The notes below the pieces were generated by a model. The model did not search any database. It worked only from the letters and a program-made list of their open reading frames with translations, and had not been told where the DNA came from. From an uncultured Clostridia bacterium (GTDB taxonomy: Bacteria; Bacillota; Clostridia; Oscillospirales; Oscillospiraceae), in assembly GCA_946011705.1 (NCBI GenBank), contig CAMGCA010000021.1, positions 1 to 13,699 on the forward strand: 13,699 bases of DNA, read 5' to 3'. Positions 6,431-13,519 of this stretch are shown one piece after another. The position numbers were made by a program, and so were the translations under genes. How positions within the stretch are numbered: position 1 is the first letter of the stretch; each line of letters opens with the position of its first letter.

Positions 6431-8229
6431 GTGGTGAAGACCTCCTTATCCTGAAGTTTGCCGGTATAGCCCAGAGTGAACATGGGGCTGAAGGCGTAGC
6501 CCTCCTTGATGTAGCCGCTCTTTTCCCGGCCTTCGCAGACCATGGAAACACGGGTCTCGATGGGGGGCAGCTTGCACCAGACTTCCCCGGCATCCTTCGC
6601 CGCCAGCTCCCGGCACTTGTACTCGTAGGGAATGGTTTCGCCGTCCACGCCCAGGGTCAGGCTGGACATATCCTCGGTGTACTCGGTGGTGCCGTAGCAG
6701 CCAACCATGTATTCATTGATAGTCACGTCGGCATCGGGATCGGACATTTCCAGAATGTTCCGGTCAATACGGATGCTGCTCTCGCCCTCGGCAAAGGTAA
6801 TCACCGTCTGCAGCTTCACTGTCAGATCGGAGAACGCGATTTCCACGGGATCCAGGGTCAGAATGCGATTCTTACCCTCCTGAGAGAAGTGGGCCTTGGT
6901 GCGGCACAGACACAGGTCAACCTCTTCTCCGTTGTGGCAGACCTTTGCGCTGCGGATGGTGCCCTCGCCTGCGTAGTGGGTGAAGTAACCGGCGCGGTAC
7001 TTCTCCTGCATCAGGAAGGGATAGCTGGCGTCCTGAATGTGGGGCGTACCGATGCCCACGGGCCATTCCAGCTTGGCAACATAGGGCCGGAGGTCGAAAA
7101 TCGCGCCGCCCTGATCCATGTTGACGCCTGCCCGCATATAGGGGTCGCAGTACCAGAACAGCTGCTTGTTGCTGCCGTAGAGGATATCCCGCCACAGAGC
7201 GCACTCCGGCTCGGTGTAGGTTTTCTTCTGGCGGTAGAAGTCCGCAAACTCGGACATGGTCATATCCGTGAGCTTGCCTTCCTTTTTCAGCTGACCGTAG
7301 TAGGCGCAGCCGTCCCAGTAGGACTTTTTCAGCAGCTCATAGGGGGCTTCCCAGCGGCCCATCTTGTTCATCCAGCCGGGGCCGACGAACATCATGTTGT
7401 AGGCGTAGCCGTTGTTAAATTTCGCCAGACTGCGGTACTGGTCGATCAGGTTATACAGGTAAGGGTACTCCCAGGTCTCGGTATCGTAGATCATGCCCCG
7501 CAGCACGTTCTGGGGATGGGTGCCGAAATTGGAACCGTTGCCGTCGTAGCAGGCCAGCAAATCCCGGCTCAGGTGGGGAATAGCAACGATGCCGGAGTCC
7601 TCTTCTTCATTGGCGGCGGGGGCGTGGGTATTCTGCTTGGAGGGAATCCAGGGGGCCCAGGGGCCGCCGTCCATGAAGGTGTACCAGGAGTTGTTGCAGG
7701 TATGGTAAGCCTTGGGGCCTTCCTCCCAGCAGGTGGCTACCGCGCACTTGACGGAAGGGTACTCCGCCTTGATGAAGTTGATCAGGTCGGCGTCCATATA
7801 GTAAGAGCCAGTGGATTCGGGGTAGAAGCCGAACCGCTCATAGAACTTGCCGAACACATCCCGGACGATGGCCTTCTTGTCCTCCATGGAGAACATCCAG
7901 ATGCAGAAATCCTTGGTCTTGTACTTTTCCCGGAACTGCTCGCAGGGCAGTCCCAGCAGGCTCAGGGAGATTTCATCCCCAAATTTTTCATGGTGCTCCT
8001 TCGCCAGCTCCACAGCCTCGTCGTTGAACAGGCTGGCGTAGGTCATCTGGATGGTGGTTTTCAGACCGTTTTCGTGGGCGCACTGCTGCTGGATTTTGAA
8101 AATGTCCAGACTCTCCGTCAGCAGCGCCTTCCGGCCGATGTCCTCCGTCTTGCCCTGACCGGTGACCTTTTCCGCATACTCGGGAACCATCTCCGGGCGG
8201 TGGATAATATTGACAACAAATTGATCCAT
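6403..8229 (-). CDS. Uncharacterised 608-residue cytoplasmic protein, possible carbohydrate-active enzyme
   Basis: I do not recognise a named family with confidence. The ATG at 8229 was chosen because GGAAAGGA lies about 9 bases upstream; a longer frame back to a TTG at 8304 has no ribosome site and crosses a hairpin. No signal peptide or membrane segment is seen, so it is cytoplasmic. Residues 1-330 look like an alpha/beta barrel. Features include NIIHRPEMVPEY near the start, GLKTTIQMTY (55-64), GDEISLSLLG (84-93), FGFYPESTGSYYMDADLI (133-150), TCWEEG (166-171) and DGGPWAPWIPSKQN (187-200). This recalls NodB-like deacetylases and GH57/GH38-type barrels. Residues 380-608 look beta-rich, like a glycosidase accessory domain. 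Its place between importer genes and galK suggests it processes an imported galactose-containing sugar. That is inference; an enzyme acting on another decoration is equally possible. Confidence 0.8.
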   Translation of the reverse strand: MDQFVVNIIHRPEMVPEYAEKVTGQGKTEDIGRKALLTESLDIFKIQQQCAHENGLKTTIQMTYASLFNDEAVELAKEHHEKFGDEISLSLLGLPCEQFREKYKTKDFCIWMFSMEDKKAIVRDVFGKFYERFGFYPESTGSYYMDADLINFIKAEYPSVKCAVATCWEEGPKAYHTCNNSWYTFMDGGPWAPWIPSKQNTHAPAANEEEDSGIVAIPHLSRDLLACYDGNGSNFGTHPQNVLRGMIYDTETWEYPYLYNLIDQYRSLAKFNNGYAYNMMFVGPGWMNKMGRWEAPYELLKKSYWDGCAYYGQLKKEGKLTDMTMSEFADFYRQKKTYTEPECALWRDILYGSNKQLFWYCDPYMRAGVNMDQGGAIFDLRPYVAKLEWPVGIGTPHIQDASYPFLMQEKYRAGYFTHYAGEGTIRSAKVCHNGEEVDLCLCRTKAHFSQEGKNRILTLDPVEIAFSDLTVKLQTVITFAEGESSIRIDRNILEMSDPDADVTINEYMVGCYGTTEYTEDMSSLTLGVDGETIPYEYKCRELAAKDAGEVWCKLPPIETRVSMVCEGREKSGYIKEGYAFSPMFTLGYTGKLQDKEVFTTWLKLQKAD

Positions 8230-8269
8230 AGGTTTTGTATCCTTTCCATAAGGAAATGTTTCTGCATAA

Positions 8270-8301
8270 GCATCGGTGGCAGATGGGACAGCCGCCGATG
8301 C
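8270..8301 (-). promoter_or_regulatory. Intercistronic hairpin after the second permease gene
   Basis: In the 84-base gap between the malG-like gene and the 608-residue gene, GCATCGG pairs with CCGATGC (7 bp), followed by one mismatch and three further pairs, with a 10-base loop. No T-run follows, so a terminator is unlikely. It may protect the upstream transporter mRNA or mark a processing site. It also argues against starting the next gene upstream at 8304. Confidence 0.5.
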
Positions 8302-8313
8302 CAAAAGGAATGC

Positions 8314-9216
8314 TTAGCCCTTTACGGCTCCGCTGGTGACACCCTGCACATAAAACTTCTGCATAATCATGAACAGAATGGAGATGGGGATGGAAACCAG
8401 CACGCCGCCGCAGCAGAACTGGGTGAAGTAGGTGTTGATCAGGCTCTTTTCCAGCATCCGGTACAGGCCCACAGCAACGGTATAGTTGGCGGACACACCG
8501 GCGTTCAGGAGCATCTTGGCATACACAAAGTCCATCCAGGGCACCAGGAAGCTGCTGATGACGGTGTAGACGATGATGGGTTTGGAAGTGGGCATCACGA
8601 TCTTCCAGAAAATCATGGCCTCATTGCAGCCATCAATCCGGGCAGCCTCACACAGCGCACGGGGCACGGTGTCAAAGAAGCCCTTGGCAACCAGATAGCC
8701 CAGTCCGGCGGAGGCGGAGTAGACCAGAATCAGGCCGATATGGCTGTTGGTCAATCCAAAGGTTTTCAGGGTGAAGTACACGGCGATCATGGACAGCATA
8801 CCGGGGAACAGGTTCATGAGCACCGCTGCGTTCATCAGAGCCTTCCGGGATTTGAACCGGGTGACAGACATGGCGTAGGCCACCATAATCACAAACAGCG
8901 TGGAGATCACGCAGGTCCAGCAGGCGATGACAAAGGTGTTCCAGAACCATGTGGGGAACTGGTTCACCGTGTCCGGTGTCAGCAGCTTGACATAGTGGAT
9001 GGCGCTCCATTTCTCCGGGAAGAAGGTGGAGGTGTTCATGCCGGAATAGGCGCTGAAGGAGGTGCAGACCAGCCACACAATGGGAATGATCCAGATGACG
9101 CACAGCAGTGCAATGAAGGCGTTGTGCAGGAAAATTCTGCGCTTTTGCCTTGCCTTACCGGCCTGAATCGCGCGCTCGCTGGCGCTGGTACTGATATCTG
9201 TATTCCGCTTGGTCAT
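8314..9216 (-). CDS. Carbohydrate ABC transporter permease, MalG/GanQ type
   Basis: This 300-residue inner-membrane subunit of a CUT1-type sugar importer has about six transmembrane segments after a basic N-terminus (residues 1-30). It carries the permease EAA loop EAARIDGCNEAMIFWKIVMP (190-209), which docks the ATPase, and ends in SGAVKG as MalG-type proteins do. The ATG overlaps the stop of the upstream permease gene (ATGA). The strong site AAGGAGG is 10 bases upstream, inside that gene, so translation of the two is coupled. With its partner it forms the channel for the solute-binding protein encoded first in the operon. By context the substrate is a galacto-oligosaccharide, as for B. subtilis GanQ; sequence alone does not separate this from other maltose-type permeases. 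Confidence 0.93.
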   Translation of the reverse strand: MTKRNTDISTSASERAIQAGKARQKRRIFLHNAFIALLCVIWIIPIVWLVCTSFSAYSGMNTSTFFPEKWSAIHYVKLLTPDTVNQFPTWFWNTFVIACWTCVISTLFVIMVAYAMSVTRFKSRKALMNAAVLMNLFPGMLSMIAVYFTLKTFGLTNSHIGLILVYSASAGLGYLVAKGFFDTVPRALCEAARIDGCNEAMIFWKIVMPTSKPIIVYTVISSFLVPWMDFVYAKMLLNAGVSANYTVAVGLYRMLEKSLINTYFTQFCCGGVLVSIPISILFMIMQKFYVQGVTSGAVKG

Positions 9217-10676
9217 TGATAGGTTCCCTCCTTATCACCGCTGATCATAAAGTTAAAGCCGACCAGGGTAAAGACTGCGCAGACGATGAATACCATGATG
9301 CCGATGACGGAGGCCATCTTATAGTTGTAGTAATCCTGTGTCAGCGTAAACAGCCAGGTGACCAGCAGGTCCGTTTCCTTTGCCTGAGAGTTGGCCATGA
9401 ACTGGTTCGTGGTAACGAATACGTTCTGGGTCAGCAGATAGATCACGTTGAAGTTGTTGAAGTTCTTCACGAAATCGGTAATCAGCGCGGGGCCGGTGAC
9501 CTGAAGCATATAGGGCATGGTGATGGACTTGAACACCTGGAAGGGGCTGGCTCCGTCGATTCGGGCGCTTTCAATCTGATCCGTGGGCAGATTCATCAGC
9601 ACGCCGGTGGCAATCAGCATCTGATAAGGAATGCGGATCCAGATGTTGATCAGAATGATCTTACCGTGCACCCAGCCGGGCGCCGTCATGAAGGGAATGT
9701 AGCTGGTGGAAATCAGGCCGATATCCCGCAGGAATCCCGTCAGACCGATGTTGGCGCAGATGGTGTTGACGATGCCGCTGTTGGCAAAGAAATTGCGCAT
9801 CAGCAGCAATGACACAAACTGGGGGACAGCAATGGTGACCACCAGCATGGTGCGCCAGATTTTCGTGCCCCGGGTCAGCTTGCTGTTGAGCAGCAGGGAC
9901 ATGAGAATACCGCCTAAGTAGGTGGTCAGGGTGGCGAAGAAGGACCAGATAATCGTCCATCCCAGAATCCGGACAAAGGCATAGCCGAAGGTGGTGGTAA
10001 TGCCGCCGCCAAACAGCGTCACAAAGTTACTGAAGCCCACCCAGGTAAACAGGTTGGTAGGCGGCATATGCTGCTGGTCGTAGTTGGTAAAGGCCACCAG
10101 AATCAGCAGCAGCATGGGAATCAGGGTGAACACCACAATGCCCAGCACCGGCAGGGACAAAAGGGTAATGTGGAACTTCTTGTCCAGGTATTCCCGCAGG
10201 TCCTCCACGAAGGTGTTGACATGCTTGCCCCGCTGGGCTTGTATTTGCAGCTCGTAGGCGTTCACCACATTGCGCATACACACAACCGCAGCGGCAAACC
10301 AGATTACGAAGCTGAACAGGGAGAACAGCAAAATCATGAAGGAATTGTCATAGTCGTTCCATTCCGTCTGCATGGTCTGCATGTTAAAGACCTGTTCTGC
10401 CTGAACGGTGCCCAGCGTGCCGAACTTCGGCACATAGGCCATGGCAAAATTGAGGGTAAATACAATGACCGCGATTTCCAGCAGCGTCATCAGGATGGCT
10501 TTCACATACTGCTTTCTGCGGAAATAACCAGCGCCCCACCAGAGTAAGGACAGCTTGACAAAGACGTCGCCCTTTGCCATCGCCGTACCGAATTCTGAAA
10601 AGAACCGGGCAATGACCGCAACGAAGCCGGATATGGCGCTGCCAATCTTAGTCAGTCCGCTCATCGTAGCTTCCAT
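9213..10676 (-). CDS. Carbohydrate ABC transporter permease, MalF/GanP type
   Basis: This is the first permease subunit of the importer, 487 residues from the ATG at 10676. That start has AGAAAGGA about 8 bases upstream. A GTG 45 bases further out opens the same frame but has no ribosome site. An N-terminal extension of about 165 residues contains two extra hydrophobic segments (about 60-80 and 113-133) before the canonical permease core starting near LLSLPVLGIVVFTLIPMLLL (172-191). The EAA loop reads ESARIDGASPFQVFKSITMP (369-388). The long N-terminus is typical of MalF-type subunits. It is separated from the binding-protein gene by a strong hairpin and overlaps the next permease gene by 4 bases. 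No ATPase gene accompanies the pair, so an MsmX/UgpC-like ATPase encoded elsewhere presumably energises it. Confidence 0.93.
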   Translation of the reverse strand: MEATMSGLTKIGSAISGFVAVIARFFSEFGTAMAKGDVFVKLSLLWWGAGYFRRKQYVKAILMTLLEIAVIVFTLNFAMAYVPKFGTLGTVQAEQVFNMQTMQTEWNDYDNSFMILLFSLFSFVIWFAAAVVCMRNVVNAYELQIQAQRGKHVNTFVEDLREYLDKKFHITLLSLPVLGIVVFTLIPMLLLILVAFTNYDQQHMPPTNLFTWVGFSNFVTLFGGGITTTFGYAFVRILGWTIIWSFFATLTTYLGGILMSLLLNSKLTRGTKIWRTMLVVTIAVPQFVSLLLMRNFFANSGIVNTICANIGLTGFLRDIGLISTSYIPFMTAPGWVHGKIILINIWIRIPYQMLIATGVLMNLPTDQIESARIDGASPFQVFKSITMPYMLQVTGPALITDFVKNFNNFNVIYLLTQNVFVTTNQFMANSQAKETDLLVTWLFTLTQDYYNYKMASVIGIMVFIVCAVFTLVGFNFMISGDKEGTYQ

Positions 10677-10729
10677 AGAGAGTTTCCTTTCTCTTCTGTT
10701 TTGGTTTTGGAACTGGCTCACTTTTGGAA

Positions 10730-10759
10730 CTGCCCCATATGTTTTTCCATACGGGGCAG
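10730..10759 (-). promoter_or_regulatory. Strong hairpin between binding-protein and permease genes
   Basis: CTGCCCCGTATG pairs with CATATGGGGCAG (12 bp, one G-T wobble) around a 6-base loop, 7 bases after the binding-protein stop. On the minus strand TTCCAAAAG follows, so it lacks a proper T-run. In many mal-type operons a hairpin at this place protects the binding-protein mRNA or causes partial termination. That gives more binding protein than permease, and I infer the same role here. Confidence 0.65.
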
Positions 10760-10766
10760 CATTTTC

Positions 10767-12075
10767 TTATTCGACAGGAGCGGTGACACCCTCTACCAGA
10801 GTATCCAGCGCGGTCTGGATTGCCGCGTCATCGTCAGCCTTCAGATCGCCGTTGGCAATCATCTGACCAAAGGTGGCAGTGGGATCCCAGTATTTTCCGC
10901 CCACATTCTGCACGGAGCCAAAGACGTCCTGCGCAGCGGAAGCGGCGATGGCGATGTTGGAGGTAACAGCCTCGTCCTCCGCAGCCTTCAGGTTGGTGGG
11001 AGCCAGCTGGCGGGAAGCAAACCGGGCAGTCTGAGAAGCCTCGTTGGTCAGGAATTCAGCCAGCAGCACGGCCCAGCCGGAATTCTTGGAGTAGGCGTTG
11101 ACGCCCATCAGCTTGAAGCCGGAGTAGCAGGACATCTGAACCTGCTTGTCAGCGCAGGTGAAGGTGGGCAGCTTGGTAGCAGCGTAGCCCTCACCAAAAG
11201 CGGTTTCGGCAGCGCCTGCGTCCCAGGTGCCGGAGACAACCGCGCAGACAGCCTTGGAAGCAATCTGGTTGGAGATATCGCCGTCAGCAATGGCCAGGAA
11301 GCCGGGGTGTGCGGCGATGGCAGCCATGCCCTTGACAACGTCCACACCGGTGAAGCCATCGGCAGAGGTGCCGTTCCAGTTCATGACGGTGGTGCCGTCA
11401 GGGTTCATGTCGGTGATGAAGCCCGCGCCCAGGAAGAAGGAAGCGTTGTACCAGCCAGAAGCGTAGACCATGCCAACCTTGGAGCCGGCAGCCTCAGCGG
11501 CGGCCAGCAGACCGTCCCAGGACTGGGCCTGCTCGGCAGTGATCTTGGTGGAATCATAGTACAGGAAGTAGTTGTTGCCACCGCCCATGGGGAAGGCATA
11601 CAGCTTGCCATCCTTGGAGGATGCGGCTACAGAGCCTTCGCCGTTGGCAGCCTTCACATCGTCGATGGTCTTGTTTGCGTAAGCGGGCAGAACCTGGGCA
11701 ATGTCACCATCCAGTGCCAGCAGCAACCAGATCGTTCAGCTGGTCGTTGGCGAAGGCGAAGACATCGGCAGCAGCCTCCACGTCGGTCAGAACGGTGTCC
11801 TTGGCAGTGGACTCGGATTCTACGCCGATCTTGATGTCAAAGGTCTGGTCGGGATACTGGGCCTTGAACTTCTCCACCAGTTCAGCCAGCAGAGCCTGAT
11901 CTTCCTCCGCACCCCACAGGGTCAGGGAGATGGGTCCGCCGGAAGCGGCGGGAGCGGCAGGGGCAGCGTTACCAGCGGCAGGGGCCTGAGTCTCAGCAGT
12001 TTTACCGCTGCCGCCGCAAGCGGCAAGAGACAGGACCATGACCGCTGCCAGCAGCAGAGCGAGCAGTTTTTTCAT
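10767..12075 (-). pseudogene. ABC transporter solute-binding lipoprotein (GanS/MalE type), frameshifted
   Basis: The ATG at 12075 follows AGGAGG. The first frame gives a lipoprotein signal with lipobox LSLAAC (cysteine about residue 20), then a low-complexity A/P/G linker, then the binding-protein start PISLTLWGAEEDQALLAELVEKF and DVFAFANDQLNDLVAAG. It then runs into TGW and a stop at 11704. The rest continues in another frame (LLALDGDIAQVLPAYANKTIDD onward) to the stop at 10767. It carries the typical DGKLYAFPMGGGNNYFLYYDS block and a clean C-terminus. The break lies between 11713 and 11726. The expected reading is AAGALLALDGD, so about 11 bases seem to be missing; restoring 11 bases gives 439 residues, a normal length. 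The remainder of both frames is undamaged, so this is either recent or a sequencing/assembly error. If intact, it captures oligosaccharides outside the membrane and hands them to the two permeases. Confidence 0.85.
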
Positions 12076-12113
12076 GTGTTTTTCCTCCTAGTGTTGTTTA
12101 TTTGCAACCGATT

Positions 12114-12129
12114 AGGCAACCGGTTGCCT
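12114..12129. promoter_or_regulatory. Palindromic operator O1 (LacI-family type)
   Basis: AGGCAACCGGTTGCCT is a perfect 16-bp palindrome with a central CG, the form LacI/GalR-family repressors bind. It starts a few bases downstream of the predicted transcription start, where a bound repressor would block transcription. The regulator gene encoded next door is the obvious candidate. A degenerate copy (GCAACCGATTAG, 12104-12115) touches its downstream side. Confidence 0.78.
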
Positions 12130-12138
12130 TCGATATAA

Positions 12139-12167
12139 AGTATAATATAGCAAACTTTTTCTGTCAA
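12139..12167 (-). promoter_or_regulatory. Sigma-A promoter of the transport/galactose operon
   Basis: On the minus strand a perfect -35 box TTGACA (12162-12167) and a -10 box TATACT (12139-12144) are separated by exactly 17 bases. The predicted start is near 12132, leaving a leader of about 57 bases before the binding-protein ATG. The near-consensus boxes fit a strong promoter that is kept off by a repressor at the overlapping palindrome. Confidence 0.85.
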
Positions 12168-12232
12168 TTCGGGATTAGTACCAAGATTCCTGTTCGCTGT
12201 TTGTTCATAGTGACAGAAAACGTTATTTTTCC

Positions 12233-12246
12233 GGCAACCGTTTTCC
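12233..12246. promoter_or_regulatory. Possible second operator O2, upstream of the promoter
   Basis: GGCAACCGTTTTCC keeps one full half-site (GGCAACC) of the downstream palindrome and a degenerate second half. Its centre is 118 bp from that of the perfect site, a distance at which a tetrameric or paired repressor could form a DNA loop around the promoter. This is inferred from sequence similarity only. Confidence 0.4.
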
Positions 12247-12280
12247 TTCTGCCTGCCAGCACACTATTTCCGTTTCCATG

Positions 12281-12314
12281 AAAAAAGGGCCGCGGCATCC
12301 CGCCGCAGCCCTTT
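12281..12314 (-). terminator. Rho-independent terminator of the regulator gene
   Basis: On the minus strand AAAGGGCTGCGGC pairs with GCCGCGGCCCTTT (13 bp, one wobble) around a 5-base loop, and the T-run extends to six T in total. It starts 7 bases after the regulator stop. It isolates regulator transcription from the strong operon promoter about 115 bases further on. Confidence 0.92.
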
Positions 12315-12321
12315 CAAAGGC

Positions 12322-13335
12322 CTATTTCGTTGAATCCCGCATGACCATCTGATATCCGGGCAGAATGTAATTTCCGTCCGCCTTGCCCCCCAATTTGTCG
12401 ATCAGCTTCTGACAGGCGATCTTACCCAGCTCGGCAGCATCGAAATGCAGGCTGGTAATGGAGGGAATATGATTTTCCAGAAGAATGTTGTCGTAGTAGC
12501 TGACAATCTTCACATCCTGCGGAATCCGCACATTGCTGGTACGTAGATGAATCAGCACCATGTTGCAGATGTAATCGTCCATGCAGACAATACAGTCCGG
12601 CTTCTGGGCCAATACCATGTCGATGACCTCCGGCAGCCGGTTATCCCGGTTCACATTCAGATACACCATCTGGTCATCTCTGGATAATCCGGCTTGGCTG
12701 CAGGCATCCCAGAAGCCCTTCAGGCGGCTGTGGGTAACACAGTTGTTGTCATCTCCGCCGATCAGCGCCATTTTTCGGATCCCTCTGGTAATCAGAAGGG
12801 ACGTAAGATCCCGGCAGGCGCCCCGGTTGTCATTGTCCACGCTGAGAACAGAAGTGTCCGAGGTTGGCCCGATGATCACAAAGGGCACCTGCTTTTCCTT
12901 CAGAAAGCCCACCACCGGAGAATCCACCAAGCTGCGCATGGCAATGACACCGTCGATCTTTCGATTATCGATCAGCCGGGCGATATGCTCCACCGGTTTT
13001 TCACTGTCCATGACCATCAGCACGTCATAGCCATTATTGGACGCGATCTTGCACACGCCCCGCAGGCATTCCCGGAAGAACGCTTCATCCAGCACCCCCA
13101 CATAGTCCGGCATCATCAGCCCGATATTGTAGGTCTGATTCTTTGCCAGGCTCTGTGCCACCGCATTGGGACGGTAACCGCACTGGTCGATGAAGGCAAG
13201 AATTCTGGCTCTCGTCTGCGCACTTAAATTACCCTTTCCGGAGATTGCTTTGGATACCGTGGCCTTGTTCACGCCCAGCTCCTTGGCAATATCATTCAGG
13301 GTATATATCTTCTTTTCACCGTGCTCTGTAGGCAA
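12322..13335 (-). CDS. LacI-family transcriptional regulator (probable GanR-like repressor)
   Basis: This 337-residue protein has an N-terminal LacI helix-turn-helix (YTLNDIAKELGVNKATVSKAISGKG, residues 11-35). The hinge helix PNAVAQSLA (56-64) follows, then a periplasmic-binding-protein-like sensor domain beginning TYNIGLMMPDY. The sensor includes KIDGVIAMRS, VDNDNRGACRDLTSLLI, KMALIGGDDNN and the C-terminal PSITSLHFDAAELGKIACQKLIDKL. The start is the TTG at 13335, preceded by GAGGTGAGAAC; no ATG is available before the DNA-binding domain. It has its own promoter and terminator and lies directly upstream of the sugar operon. The operon promoter is overlapped by a LacI-type palindrome. By analogy with B. 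subtilis GanR it should release DNA when a galacto-oligosaccharide or related sugar binds. The effector cannot be read from the sequence. Confidence 0.93.
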   Translation of the reverse strand: MPTEHGEKKIYTLNDIAKELGVNKATVSKAISGKGNLSAQTRARILAFIDQCGYRPNAVAQSLAKNQTYNIGLMMPDYVGVLDEAFFRECLRGVCKIASNNGYDVLMVMDSEKPVEHIARLIDNRKIDGVIAMRSLVDSPVVGFLKEKQVPFVIIGPTSDTSVLSVDNDNRGACRDLTSLLITRGIRKMALIGGDDNNCVTHSRLKGFWDACSQAGLSRDDQMVYLNVNRDNRLPEVIDMVLAQKPDCIVCMDDYICNMVLIHLRTSNVRIPQDVKIVSYYDNILLENHIPSITSLHFDAAELGKIACQKLIDKLGGKADGNYILPGYQMVMRDSTK

Positions 13336-13395
13336 GTTCTCACCTCATCATAATCGTTTTTGTGTGCCATATCCCATAAAAAAGTCATATCGGTG

Positions 13396-13424
13396 ATATT
13401 ATCAGTGAAATTGGGATGTGTCAA
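13396..13424 (-). promoter_or_regulatory. Promoter of the LacI-family regulator gene
   Basis: Within the 184-base gap 13336-13519, the minus strand carries TTGACA (13419-13424), a 17-base spacer and TAATAT (13396-13401). This lies about 60 bases before the TTG start. A small palindrome, TGATA-T-TATCA (13394-13404), overlaps the -10 box and could be a regulatory site. The perfect operator palindrome of the main operon is absent here, so simple autoregulation is not evident. I see no clear terminator for the upstream gene in this gap. Confidence 0.7.
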
Positions 13425-13519
13425 GCATCCGCATCTGGTATTCGTATAAAATAGTCCGCAACAAACAGGAAAGAACGAGATTCCATCGATATCTACCGGT
13501 ATTTAATTGCTTATTCGGT

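Noticed and set aside
8230..8304. TTG start for the 608-residue protein at 8304
   Set aside because: No ribosome site, the extension runs through a hairpin, and the internal ATG at 8229 has GGAAAGGA at good spacing.
6889..9219. Plus-strand open frame of 776 codons
   Set aside because: It lies antisense to the 608-residue gene and the malG-like gene and crosses their gap. It has no ribosome site, and its composition is that of a shadow frame of GC-rich genes.
11704..11726. Programmed ribosomal frameshift in the binding-protein gene
   Set aside because: No slippery heptamer or release-factor-type motif is seen, and several expected residues are missing at the junction, which a ribosomal shift would not explain.
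10701..11834. Plus-strand open frame of 377 codons opposite the binding-protein gene
   Set aside because: Low-complexity G/S/V composition and antisense to a clear solute-binding protein.
12215..12228. Possible catabolite-responsive (cre) site AGAAAACGTTATTT
   Set aside because: It matches the core of the consensus but misses two positions and lies well upstream of the -35 box, so it is too weak to call.
13493..13500. TACCGGTA palindrome upstream of the regulator as an operator
   Set aside because: Only 8 bp long, sharing just the CCGG centre with the main operator, and upstream of the regulator promoter.
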